A stretch of 64,000 bases of DNA from Mangifera indica (taxonomy: Eukaryota; Streptophyta; Magnoliopsida; Sapindales; Anacardiaceae): NCBI RefSeq assembly GCF_011075055.1, contig NC_058144.1:12986138-13050137 (forward strand), read 5' to 3'. Under the pieces are notes generated by a model. That model saw only the letters and a program-made list of their open reading frames with translations, was not told the DNA's origin and made no database searches. The position numbers and the translations under genes are program-made. Of the stretch, positions 41,061-52,561 are shown one piece after another. Positions within the stretch are counted from its first letter, which is position 1; the number at the start of each line of letters is the position of its first letter.

Positions 41061-42058
41061 GGGAGAAGGACTATTTCCCACCCAATTTTTGATGCGTTCT
41101 CAAAATACCACACACGCCAGATGAAAATCCAGTTTTCCCACCCATGAGCTGTTAATTTGGATGGTTTCTGTTTGCATAAGGATAAAATATCCATTTTACC
41201 CTTATTAGATGAAATAACAAAAATACCCCTCTGTAAAATTCATCCTAAAATTGATGTGAGTTTTTCCTTCACCCCCCTTAGGTTTTAGAAACTAACATTT
41301 CACCTTACCTAAAGTTTTTAAACTTTGAAAACTAACATTTTCACCCCCAAACCTAGGCTTTCTAAATTTTTCAAAAAAACAGCCGCCCCCATAACTTTCA
41401 AAACTAGCAGTTTCACCCCATTCTGCCGACGTCGTCTTCGGCGTAGTCACCTGCCTCCTCCTTCTTCTGGTGCGACGGCGGTGGTGGCCGAAGAAGGAAG
41501 AGACGGAGATCTCCTTCTCCTGGTGCACGGTGCGACGAAGAGACGGAGATCTCTTCGTCGCACAATGCGACGAAGAGACGGAGATCTCTTCGTCGCATCA
41601 CCGTGCGACGAAGAGGTCTCTCTTCGTCGTTCCACCCAGACGACGATCGTGTCGTCCAGATCTGTTCTTCCAGATCTCTGTCTGTTCTTCATCGTCGCGT
41701 CGTCCAGATCTGTTCTTCGTCGTCCAGATCTCCTTCGTCATCCTTTGTAGTCGGAGATCTCCCATCGATCGATTGCAGCGGTCGTCGGTGGTGGCCGGAG
41801 AAGGAAGCAAAACCCTAGGGGGTGAAATTAAAGTTTTCAAACTTTGAGGATGGGTTATTTACTTTTTGAAACTTGAAGGGGGAAACGGTGAAATTTTAAA
41901 GTTTTAATGTTTTAAATAGTAAATGACGATTTTGCCCCTGTTCCTAACTGAAAAAATGGACGACAGTTTGGTCATAGGTGGGAAAACTGGATTTTCATCT
42001 GGCGTGGGTGGCATCTTGAAAACGCATCAAAAGTTGGGTGGGAAATAGTCCTTCTCCC
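41061..42058. mobile_element. Mutator-type long-TIR element (998 bp), TSD AATTTCTGGC
   Basis: Terminal repeats of about 90 bp start GGGAGAAGGACTATTTCCCA and pair with 41965-42058. AATTTCTGGC at 41051-41060 is repeated exactly at 42059-42068. Long TIRs plus a 9-10 bp duplication fit a Mutator-type MITE. The core (41410-41820) is GC-rich with tandem palindromes and no plausible gene. It ends about 335 bp before the start codon of the small gene at 42394. Confidence 0.92.
41530..41625. repeat. Tandem palindromes in the core of the 998-bp element
   Basis: GTGCGACGAAGAGA...TCTCTTCGTCGCAC (41530-41563) is a 14-bp-arm palindrome around CGGAGA. A second copy with 13-bp arms is at 41566-41597, and a third, degenerate, starts at 41603. 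GACGAAGAGAC words also occur in the related element near 59880-60030. Confidence 0.88.
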
Positions 42059-42393
42059 AATTTCTGGCCATACAAAATGTAGATTGTAACTGGCTTCTTG
42101 TTTTATAAATCACAGTAAATCATTTTTTTGTAGTCTTTCTTTGGCTTACCGAACGGCGGTTACTATGTAAGTCATCCATTTTTGTCACAACTTTACCACC
42201 TAACTTTAAGAATTCTGGATCCTTCCCCTGTTTTCTTTCCGAGAAAAATAGAAAAGAGAAAAACTCCGCTTCACTTCTTTTCTCAGCTACAGAAAATTCA
42301 GGTTTCTTGTACAATCTTATAAAATTTAATCGTCATGTGGGATGTTGTTTGTTTGATTTATGATAAATTTCTTGTGTATTTTTTTACAGGATT

Positions 42394-42618
42394 ATGGGAA
42401 GTATAGCGATTAATCATGAGATGTCCAAGGAGCTGGCTCGGGAGTTATTGATCTCGATTTCTTCTACTTTACCTGATAACGTTGTGGATTTGGATAAATT
42501 TCTTTCAAGTTTTGAGAGGCCTAATGGGGTCGTTGTTGCGGCAAAAGATGATCGAGCTGAAAAATACAGGTCGGACTTGATCTCAATTTCCTATGCTCAA
42601 TCACCTGATGTTAAATGA
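42394..42618 (+). CDS. Small conserved-looking plant protein, function unknown (74 aa)
   Basis: The frame from ATG 42394 to TGA 42616-42618 begins MGSIAINHEMSKELARELLI and ends RSDLISISYAQSPDVK. The middle is acidic (DKFLSS, AKDDRAEKY). No signal peptide, membrane span or known domain. A likely 5' UTR intron (42302-42389) has a CAG|GTTTCT donor and a TTTTTTTACAG acceptor four bases before ATG, which supports a real transcribed gene. I recall similar short plant proteins with an ELLISIS start and RSDLISISY end but cannot name a family. Gly2 raises possible myristoylation. Confidence 0.65.
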   Translation: MGSIAINHEMSKELARELLISISSTLPDNVVDLDKFLSSFERPNGVVVAAKDDRAEKYRSDLISISYAQSPDVK

Positions 42619-43228
42619 CAATAGCTGAATTTGGGGAAGAACGAGACTCTGTTGTTTGTGAGTCGTTATGTTCATGTAGAATCCCTGTGATGTATTTGTA
42701 GATAAGGTGCGATGTGTAAAGCGAGCGTGCTATGGTGTGATGGCCGTGTGAATATTTTTGGTGTTGATATTGGGTTAGGTTGTTGTGTCTTTGTGAGTCT
42801 AATTATTGAAACATACATCCCAGTTTGTTGTATATATGTATACCATTTCAGTGTGGTTATAGCGAAAGATATTGTGAATAATTTTGGTTTCTTCTTTCTT
42901 TTTGTTGTTACTTTGCTGGAATTACAGATGAATTCTGTGCTGTATTCTCATATACTGGTATTAAGTTTGAAGCAGAATTGAATTTAAGAAATGAAAAATG
43001 TAGTGCCTACAACAATTGTTTGACATTTCAATACTATTACACTGCTGGTCTGCTAAATTTTCCTTTCTTTCCAGTTTTGGTGGGCAAATTGCATGGCAGA
43101 TGCTTCACTATTGATCAATTTAGGCGTGCTCATCGCTGGTAAAATTAAATTGCTCCAAAAGTCGTCACAAATTACTGGCTTTCATGAAACTTAGCTATTC
43201 AAATTCCTTTGCTTAACCTTTCAAACTA
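42619..43228 (+). other. 3' flank of the small gene
   Basis: Probably 3' UTR for the first 350 bases. The 89-codon frame at 42712-42981 has Cys/Val-rich hydrophobic content and no domain; I do not call it. Confidence 0.45.
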
Positions 43229-43545
43229 GGCCAAAATACTTATTCCTACCCAAGGTTTAGTGTAATGTCAAACTCCCACCCACGAAGTTGGAAAAAACCA
43301 AAAGTCCACTCTTTTGTTAAAATTTTCAGTTAGAATTAAGGTAAAAATATTTTTTAATTAAAATATTAAAAAAACTAAAATTTTATTACATTTTTCTTGT
43401 TTAGTTTAAAAATCTAATATTTCTCGCATCCAAAGTTTGAAAAGTTATCCTTTCCACCATAAGGTTTTATTTTTTTCTCTCTCTTCTCTGGTTACTATTC
43501 TCTGGCCAATCTCTCATACCTTCACACCATCTAATCTCTTGGAAG
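43229..43545. mobile_element. Left part of a Mutator-type long-TIR element
   Basis: Begins GGCCAAAATACTTATTCCTACCC, close to the terminal repeats at 54245 and 54655, and continues with the same order of words (CCCACC, TTTTGTTAAAATTTTCAGTTAGA, TCTCTGGTTACTATTCTCT). It is cut off where the minus-strand copia begins. The right end was not found. Confidence 0.65.
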
Positions 43546-43564
43546 AAGACAAATTTTCAAAGGA

Positions 43565-44574
43565 ACAATAAATCAACTTGACCTCTTCTTCTTATTTTGC
43601 ATATCTCACAAAATGATATTTGATCTTCATGTGCTTTGTTTTACCATGAAAGACATGATTTTTCATAATAACAATGGTTGATTGGTTATCACACAAAATT
43701 TCAATAGAACCTTCCTACTTTTGAAGTAGATCATTCATGATCTTCCTTAACCAAATGACTTGATTGACTGTTCCAACAGCTGCAACATATTCAACCTCTA
43801 CAATTGATTGAACAACAATATCATGCTTTCTTGAATTTCAACTGAACACACTAGAGCCACCTATGAATAAATAACCATATGTGCTTCTCATATCTTCTTG
43901 TGAACCAGCCCAATCACTGTCAATGTATTCAATTAACCTAGACCCTTAAGCCTTTTTGAACCAAATTCTCATATCTTTGGTGCCTTTAACATACCTTTAC
44001 ACCCTTTTAGTTGCTTTATAATGCAATTCACTTGGACTCACCATAAATCTTGAGAAGAGCCTTGCTACAAACATAAGATCAGGCCTTGTGGCAATTAAAT
44101 ACAATAAACAACCAATCAAACTTTTGAAAACTCTCTCATTTGGTTTTTCAGCACCATCATTCTTATATAAATTTTCATTTAACACCAATGGAGTACAAAG
44201 ACTCTTGATGTTCTCCATCTTGAACTTTTCTAAGATTTGTTAAGTATAATTTTTCTAACATATAAAAATTTATTGATCAGTTTGTGAAATTTCCATAACA
44301 AGAAAATATGGCATCTCTCCCAAATCTGTCATTTCAAATTCTTTTTTCATTTGTGCCTCGAATTCATTTACTAATTTGACACTACTTCCAATCAATAGTA
44401 AGTTATCAACGTAGAGTGATACTATCAAAACATCATTTCTTGATTCTTCATATAAAAAGTTTACTCACTTTTGGTTCCTTCAAATTTTAAGTTTCTGAAG
44501 TACTCATCAACTCTGTTGTACCATACTCTTGGAGTTTGTTTTAGGCCATACAAGGCCTTCATGAACAAATAGAT
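43565..44574 (-). pseudogene. Copia RT C-terminus and RNase H relic
   Basis: Starts at MKALYGLKQTPRVWYNRVDEYF (44570-44500). Then a YVD-like box, MENIKSLCTPLVLNENLYK (44218 down), ESLIGCLLYLIATRPDLMFVARLFSRFM, and a decayed [14 protein letters not shown] end near 43620. The N-terminal half of RT is absent. Confidence 0.8.
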
Positions 44575-46825
44575 TGTAACACTCACCTTTACAGGAAAAT
44601 GTCACCAAATTGATTATTTTGAGCATTCATTTAATTCAAAACATGTAATAAACTTCATAAAAAATTTTGAATAAAACTCATTTATTACCTTACAAAAATT
44701 ACTCAAATGCCCTTGTTAAAACAAATCAAAAGCATACAAAAGATGTCTAATCATTAAAAAAAAAAAAAACTGAAATCCATATGTATGTATAGTCAGATAC
44801 ACAAATAAATCATAATAAAATAAAACTAAAGAATAAAATGACAGAAATGCTCTTGCTGCTTTATGCTCATAGACCGTTGCTGTATCTACACATATGAAAA
44901 TAAGGGAGTGAGTGATAAAACATTCAATAAGTAGGAGACTCAACTGTTATTTTATACTTAATCCCCAAAATGCCCTTGCTCTTGACCTTGACTATCTTTG
45001 TCACCTAGAGTCGACATTAAACTCCCCTATGGATTATGTCGAGTCCTATATCTCAATTTTGTGATAATACTGTACTCTAGGGAATATATAGGTTATATAT
45101 CATAACTTTTGAATTGAACTACACCTTGCTCGATCACTAAAAAGTCACTCCTTAAATTCTTATTTGGCATGACTATACTAAGCTTGGTGGAAATATTTAA
45201 ATGTGGAAGTTATAACTAAAAGTGTATACTAGGTCGATTAGTCCAAATCAAATGCAGGGATTTGCCACCTTGGCCTTGTGAGTTATCTTCCTAGTCCATT
45301 ATACCAAACTGTATCTCAATTGGGCTTTATTGCAAACAAGAACCCTATTACTAGTCTAGTATTCTACTATGGATATGTCCTACTATAGGTAGCATAGGGA
45401 ATGTTTACTCACAATGCCTTATCGTAACGACCTTATGATGAATAACATGCATACATTTTGAGCCTTAACTCAACTTGGCTCGCTTCGCTTCCACCTAAAA
45501 TGTATCTTGTGTCATTCTGTAATTTAACTTTTAAACACATAAGGTACTATTGCATACCCAAGATCTTTTTACTAGCTCTCAGAATGACTCATGTATCCTT
45601 AACCTATTTCCTTTTCTCTTTTTCTTTAATCTGCTATGCACACATGAAGGTGTCTTTTTATTTTCCATGCATACTTCTAACTCCTCATGGCATCTTCCCA
45701 TGTGTGAATTTTTCTGTTTACATAGGTGTGTGCTTTTAGGCACATGCGCGTGTGTCACTTTAGGTATTTATTTTGTTTTCATTTTTTGTTCTCTCCTTGA
45801 CCACTATATTTCTCAAGAGTATTATCTTCATTTCATCCTATACATGGTTGTGCCAAAGATATACATAGAAAGTCTATATGACCTAATTGGCCATTCTTCA
45901 ATCAATGGCGTCCAATAATCGTTGACACACTTGAACACCCAACCTAGATCTTGGCTTACACACTTGGGTGTGTGTCTATACCATATGGTCGTGTGGCGAG
46001 CACAGAAAACAGATTGAGGAACCCTAATTTTGATCCCTATTTCGTTTTCAATTGTTTCAATGCTATCTACTCAATTTCTTTGGCATAGAATTATGACTAC
46101 GACATCAATACAATCAATCAACATGCCATCGATGACCATAAATAAAAAATCAATCAATTTGCTCAATTCGAACCCAATCATCAAACTTAAGAAACAGTTA
46201 CATAAACTTACATATGTGCCTGTCTAACCTTATCATACTATATTATATTCTTCATAATTAACACACACATAACACATACAAACCACATCAAAACAAGTTC
46301 ATCATCATTAGGACTATATATATGTGTAAATCTAATCATCATCTTAACCATATTTGGTCAATATAACATGCTAAAAAATTACGCACTAATACTCTCAAAT
46401 TTTCACTCACATACAACACAATATCAAAGACATGCTTCTTGATTCAACCTTTTATAATGCTTTTTGATGATCAATCACTTTCTCTATCTCTCTCTTTTTG
46501 GAAAATGCTTATGTTTGATTTGAGATAAAAATCCATAAAATGCAACCATCATGCCTTTTTAATAGTTGAAACCGCGTTCAACACACATGGGCATGTGTCT
46601 ATGGTACACAACCATATGTCATTTAAATTTGAAATTTACATAAAATCATCCAATTTGGTTGACGTGGTAATGACACATGGGTATGACCTCATATGCATGA
46701 TCGTGTGTTATTGAAAGCTCACACTTTGACTTTCAAATCATATTAAATCCTTCATACAACAATTAAACTTATACATAAAAACTATTTTGCCCTTGAGACG
46801 TATTTGTGGGAAAACACTGGTTACA
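44575..46825. mobile_element. LTR (2251 bp) of the same family as 3400-5734
   Basis: Starts TGTAACACTCACC and ends CACTGGTTACA. Internal words are shared with 3400-5734 and 55040-59840: GGGAGTGAGTGATAA followed by ATTCAATAAG, a CTACTATGG cluster, and ACCCTTGAGAC near the end. Flanks TAGAT and ACTCT do not match, so no target duplication is seen. The flanking copia lacks the end of integrase and the start of RT, so a deletion or recombination removed sequence here. Confidence 0.75.
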
Positions 46826-47330
46826 ACTCTTTGTTCCAACTTATCTTTTTTAGTCTCAAGTATATGAATGTAACACATACATCCAAAAATTTTGGGATGA
46901 GCTACTGAGGGTTTGACTCCAAACCAAGCTTCAAACAAACTTTTGTCTACTAGTGCTTTGGTTGGAAGCATATTGCGGAGATACATTAAGGTATTGACTT
47001 CCTCATCCAAAAAGTGCTTTGCAAAAGCTTTTTCAAAAATCAAACACCTAGCCATTTCCATGATGAACTTGTTCTTTCATTCACTTACTATGTTTTGTTG
47101 TGAAGTATAAGTGATAGTAAGTTGATGATGAATTCCTGTCTCTTGGATATATTTCTTGAACTACAATGAGGTGTACTCACTTACATTGTTTCACCTAAAT
47201 ACCTTAATTTTTCTTTCACATTGATTTTCAACAAGAGACTTGAATTTTTGAAACTCTTCAAATACTTCAAATTTCTATTTTAGAAAAAGTACTCAACATA
47301 TTTTGGTGCAATCATTAATAAATAATAAAA
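46826..47330 (-). pseudogene. Copia integrase relic
   Basis: MEMARCLIFEKAFAKHFLDEEVNTLMYLRNMLPTKAL and HPKIFGCMCYIH (47061-46840) are the integrase C-terminal region. It breaks off at KLEQRV where the LTR begins. Upstream motifs to 47330 are present only in pieces. Confidence 0.78.
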
Positions 47331-47402
47331 AAATATTTGCTACGATTGAGTGAAAGTGTCTTCATAAGTCTACACACATTTATATGGATCAATTGTAGCT
47401 TA

Positions 47403-48775
47403 TCAAATGCCTTCCAAGCTTGGTTTATATAAAAGAAAATTTTTGTTGCTTTCCAAATTGACACCCACTACACATTTTTTTGTTATCATTAATAGTCGGT
47501 AGATCTTCCAATTATCTTCAAAGTGTAAAACATAATTCTTTTCAAGCATTTGAAGGACACTAAGAAGACTTTGACTAATTTTAGGCACATATAAGACATT
47601 TGAAATTAGTTTGGTATCGTTTGGAGTGTTGACAACAATTGTGCTTTTGCCTTCCACTCCCAAAAATTCTCCATTTACCACTTTTACTTTGGAGAAGAAA
47701 CCTTTGTCTATGTCGACTAAGATGTCTACATCTGATCTATGATTTGAGCATCCACTGTCAATAAGCCAAACCTCATGGCTATTGCTTGTTGCATAGCAAG
47801 TAGTGAGACAAACAAGTGTTCATTTTGTTAATGTTGTTGACCACTGTCAGCAAATTGTGCTTGTTATGCTTGATTATCACCTTGACAGTGCTTGTTAACC
47901 ACTGTCAGCAAATTTTACACACTTTTTCAACATATCCAAATTCCTTGCAAGTTCTTCATTGGACACCAAGTTTATACTATCATTAATTTGGTGACCGTCC
48001 CTTCTTGTTACTATAAGTACATGGTTTGTATTTTCCTTTTCTACCTCTACCTTTGGCCTTTTGTAATTCTTTCTTTCCACCAATTTGTTTTTTCCTTTCA
48101 CTGGTGGATGGAGCTTTAACCTTCTGTTGAGCCAAGAGAGCTCCTTGGTAACTTTTTCTTGCCTAATTGATTTCCTCTACTCTTGTACCTGTAGGTTATT
48201 CACCAATTTTGGCAAGATGATCCAATTAAGTCTCTTAAATCCTCAAGGGATGAGATCTTTGCCGTAGACCTTTTAGATAAACTCACCAATACCTTCTCCA
48301 CAACTCTCTTGTTAGTCAATTCTTCACCCAATACTTTGATTTTATTCACCACTCTTAAGAGTCTATAGGTATAATTTTTAATTATCTCAAAATCTTTCAA
48401 TATGACAAGCTTAATGTCCCTTATAAGATTCAAGACTTGCATCTACCTTATTTTTTCACTGCCTTGAAACTCCTCCTTGAGTTTGTCCCAAACTTCTTTA
48501 GGTGTTTCACAGGCTATAATTATGTCAAAAATAGCTTCAGACACTACTGCTTGCAGGCATGATAAGGCCTTGAATTTCTTGGTTGACTCTTCTAAATGGT
48601 GTTTCATCTGTGCTATTGTGGGATTAACTCTAGGTTGAGAAAGATCTCTATCCATCTCTACTACTTTCTATAATACAAGATATCTCAAATATGTTTTCAT
48701 TTTCACATCCCTAATAGGATAATTTTCTATAGAAAAAATAGGAATTCAAGCTGCTACAAAACCACTTGGAGCCAT
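47403..48775 (-). pseudogene. Copia Gag and protease relic
   Basis: Gag from 48775: MAPSGFVAA, then KALSCLQAVVSEAIFDIIIACETPKEVWDKLKEEFQG (about 48590-48470) and NKIKVLGEELTNKRVVEKVLVSL (about 48350-48270), matching DUF4219/UBN2. A basic, decayed zinc region follows (CTYSNKKG..., CKEFGYVEKVCK; 48010-47900). The protease keeps its Asp-Ser-Gly in WLIDSGCSNHRSD (about 47775-47735), followed by LISNVLYVPKISQSLLSVLQML. Several frameshifts. Confidence 0.83.
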
Positions 48776-51628
48776 GATTGATATCTCAAGTTTTTTGGTT
48801 TTTTTTTTTTTTTTGGTGAAGGAAAACTTATTGGTATTATTTCTTTCTCGTAGTTTCTCAAAAAACTTGAAAGTTTTAATACGATTTGTCAACTTTTACA
48901 AGTTTTTAAGAGAATAAGTGAGGCAAAAGATTAAAATTTTTATTTTTAAAACATGAATATATAGAATTACAAATATAAATAACTTTTACAATCATTTAAT
49001 GCAAAATTGACTTCTAAAACCATAACTACTACAACAACTAAACCTGCTACACCACAATCATTATTGCATAAATTAACTGCTCAAACCATAACTCCTACAA
49101 CTATTATAACATATCAATTACTTGATTATAAACTAAACTTAAACCTCAAAATTAGTTTTATTTTTATTAAAATTAAATGACCAAAATAAACTTGCTATTA
49201 TGACAGCAAAGTGCCATAGCTTTAATACTAGTTCCTTCTTGTCTCTCTTCTAACCCATTTTTTCTCTCTTCATATGTAATCGTGTTCCGACTTAATGAAT
49301 ATCTCTTGCATGTTGGAAATCAAGACTCGGTGGCCTAAAGCCACCCATGAATTGTTGGGTAAAATTCATTTCTGAGCTTTGCTAAGGAAGAGCGAATGCG
49401 CCTTCGAAGTTGTATCACCAATTATAGGTCAAGAGGCACTCTCCATTTACCATGAATATATCAAAGGAAGTTAAAATCACTTCATTGGATGAATGGCCAA
49501 CCATGGAACAACCGTATGAACTCTTAACTGAGATAACCAAGATCGCTTTTTTGATCTTTATGTATATTATTTTTTACTGGTGAGAGTGGTGATCTTAATC
49601 ATGGAATAAGAGCTATGGCCTACAAGATGTTCTAGAGGGCAGGTAGGCTAGGAAGAAAAACAACGAAACGAAGAAGCACAAAGATATGATGGATTTACTT
49701 ACAGAAATTGAAGATGAGAATTGAGGGAGATTGGGTGATGAAGAGATCATACTTATTTTCCTTGTGTACATGAATGTTGGCTATGAATCTTCAACCCATG
49801 CCTTGATACCCTTTTCCAACATGAACATCCATAACATTTCCTAAAAGCTAAAGTATTATTCCTGGTCAGTTAGGCCTCGGGAATTTATGGAGACTATTAA
49901 ACTAACATAATAATGAAGTATAGTTTTGAAGGCAGAGCAAGAGGAAATTGTAAAAGGAAGAGAACCAACAGGACAAGATTGAGCCTGAGAGAAATCAAAC
50001 AAGATTGAAGGAGTATGGAAACTATTGGTTTGGTTCATTTTGATTATGAAAATTCTCCCAACCCAATAAAATCGATCCTCAAGTCAATGATGATTCATAT
50101 TCTTTCATCAAATGCATAGATGAATTTTCTGTCTGCAATTAATGCACCATGAATTGTGTGGGAACATTATCCAAAAGCAAGTTACATTCCTATAGGAACA
50201 AAGGATGTAGGTTATGCCCTTCAATGAATCGTCCAACCTAGAAATTTCAAAATTTCTTCATGATTTTCTCCTTTACTACAAGTAAGTTTCTCCTGCTTAT
50301 ATTTTGCTTTATTATATTTATGAATTATTCTGTGTTATCGGATTATAAAATCCAATTGTAGAAATATAATAAAATTATTAAATCTCATAATTAAATAATT
50401 AAAAAACATCTAATATTAGATTATAACTTAAATAACATAACACAAATTAGGTTGGTTATTTATATAAGCTATCCTGAAATGTCACAATTATTTATTTACT
50501 CTAATAATCCAATAATCATATTAAATAAGCTATACTAAACAATCACTATGTGGTGGTGAGTACAGGACAAAAAATCATGAGAGACAAAGAATATTAGAAA
50601 AATTCAATTTGCAATAAATTAGAAATTGTTGCCCACAAGTCAGTAGTCCTGCGGCAAAGGTTGATTGAAATTTAAAAACAAAAGAAAGACTAACGTATAG
50701 AGGTGAGTCAAAAGAGGTGGAGACTGGCTCAGCTTTTTATAATATATATATATATATTTAAAGTCACGTCAAAAGACTTGATGTTTAGGCTACTGTCAAA
50801 CTAGTATGCGTAATTTTCAAAGAAGTTAAATATTCATTTATTTTTTAAATTTAGTTAAATTTTATTATTATTATAAAAAATAAAAATATTATTTAATAAT
50901 TTTTTTTAAAAATAAAAATTTATCTTTTGTTTCAATTTTGTTTTAAAAATTAGAATTTTTTTATAGCTTAATTTTAAAAAGTTATGTTTTTATCTATTAT
51001 CTAAAGTTTTCATATTTTAGAATTAATAATTATCTTTTCAAATTTTAAAATATTAAATACACCCTCATAAAATATATATATATATATATTTTATAATCAT
51101 TTTTCTTTGCGATTCATTTCAATAAATTGTTAATTCTACCATCAATACCTCTCTCCTTAATGATTTTATGGTGTAAAAACCAAATTGAAATTGACTAAAA
51201 TCAAGTAAAAGATTTAACTAGATTTTAACTAATTCACATCATTATCAATATCTACTTCAATGATCAACAACGATATGACCTAAGAGGAAGGAGAGGGTCA
51301 CGATATCATCGACTACTGAAAGAGAAGTTGACGACAACGTAAACAAGTCAAAATAGATCTGAATTTCTCACTCAATTTTGATCAATTTTAGTATGATTTT
51401 CACATAAGAAAATCACCAAGGAGAGAGAGAGCATTTGGGGTGGGGTTGATAATATGTTGAAATAAATCACTTGAAAGAAGATCATCGAAAAAGAAAAATA
51501 TATTTTATAGGGTGTAACATAATATTCTAAACTTTAAGGTGGACAATTATATCCATAAAATATAAAATTTTTAGATGGTGGTGCTTATGTAACTACATCA
51601 TTTCACCTAAAAATTGTAGCCATAGGGG
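48776..51628. other. Gap: probable copia leader, then AT-rich sequence
   Basis: 48776-49810 may be the untranslated leader of the minus-strand copia. 49811-51628 is AT-rich with stops in all frames. It has (AT)n at about 50742-50757 and 51077-51091, and a GA repeat at about 51420. No host gene seen. Confidence 0.5.
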
Positions 51629-52073
51629 TGTAACTATATCGGTTGTATAAATCGATCCTGTTTTTTTGCTGAGTAAATCATTTCACCTTAAAATTAATAA
51701 TAAAATTATGTATACTTATTTTTAGTACATAATTTATATACATAGATGAGATGTTATTATATAATTAAATATTTTTTTATCATATAATAATATATATTTT
51801 AAAATTACCTAATTATATGATGATATATCATTGTATATATAAATTATATATCAAAAATAAATATACATAATATTATTCTAAAATTAATAGGCATTCTTAT
51901 GTAAGCTGCCATGCTGGGTTATTCTTAATTTTTTTTATTTATTTTGATTCCAAAATTGACTAGCGTTACACACGAATGCTTTGAAAAGCCCGTCCACGCA
52001 TATAGATCAGGATTTATGTAGAAAATATAATAATTTACTCAGCCAAAAAAACAAGATGGATTTATACAACCGA
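51629..52073. repeat. Inverted repeat pair (about 45-bp arms), unclassified element
   Basis: The left arm at about 51629-51676 (ATCGGTTGTATAAATC...TTTTTTTGCTGAGTAAAT) pairs with about 52028-52073 with few mismatches. Outside the arms, CACCTAAAAATT and its inverse also occur. A second, separate MITE sits between the arms. No ORF, and target duplication not resolved. Confidence 0.65.
51688..51889. mobile_element. Small AT-rich MITE nested in the inverted repeat
   Basis: Near-palindromic about 200 bp. The left arm AAAATTAATAATAAAATTATG and the word TACATAATTTATATACAT recur inverted on the right. Same family as 53975-54140. Confidence 0.68.
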
Positions 52074-52476
52074 TGAGAAAATGGATGTACACCTAAAAAT
52101 TTACAAGTTATCCACCCGGCCACTACAAATTAATATTATATATTTAAGACAAAAGGAGAAAACTAGAAAATTAATGAATAAACAAATTTTGAAGCTCTTT
52201 GGATTTAATTATGGTCAGGAGTGATTCGGATCAAACTGTAAATTGGGATTAAATCATCAAAAAAAAATTCTAATTTAATTTTTTTAGTTTATAAAATGGT
52301 TTAATTTGAATTTTATATATCATAAATTTTTAAAAAATATATATATACATAGGTCAAATAACTATTTTATTTTTCACTTAAGGTTGAAGAAACGACAAAT
52401 CCCTACCTTAAAGCTTTAAAGAACACTATTTTTCACCTATATATTAAATTTATTAAAAAATTTGTTAAACTTTTTT

Positions 52477-52485
52477 TATATAAAA
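52477..52485 (+). promoter_or_regulatory. TATA box of the BAHD gene
   Basis: TATATAAAA, 77 bases before the start codon, in AT-rich sequence. A short A/G-rich leader follows. Spacing fits a TATA promoter with a short 5' UTR. Confidence 0.55.
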
Positions 52486-52561
52486 TGTTTGAAAAGGCTA
52501 AAAAGTCTCCAAGCTAAACAAGAACTAATTAGATCAAAAAGAACAAGAAAGAAGAAGGAAA

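Larger units (their letters stand above)
43546..48775 (-). mobile_element. Second minus-strand Ty1/copia element, interrupted by an LTR
   Basis: Minus-strand order: gag (48775-47860), protease (about 47780-47400), integrase (about 47330-46826), a foreign LTR (46825-44575), then RT and RNase H (44574-43560). It differs in family from the copia at 26-31 kb; the Gag starts MAPSGFVAA. A leader may extend to about 49810, where GGGTATCAAGGCATGG on the minus strand looks like a decayed tRNA-iMet primer site. Its LTRs were not identified. Confidence 0.82.

Noticed and set aside
41292..41847. Six overlapping Arg/Ser-rich open frames in all readings
   Set aside because: GC-rich palindromic core of the 998-bp transposon. 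Openness in every frame shows composition bias, not a gene.
42712..42981. 89-codon hydrophobic frame after the small gene
   Set aside because: Lies in the probable 3' UTR, no domain and no splice or promoter support.
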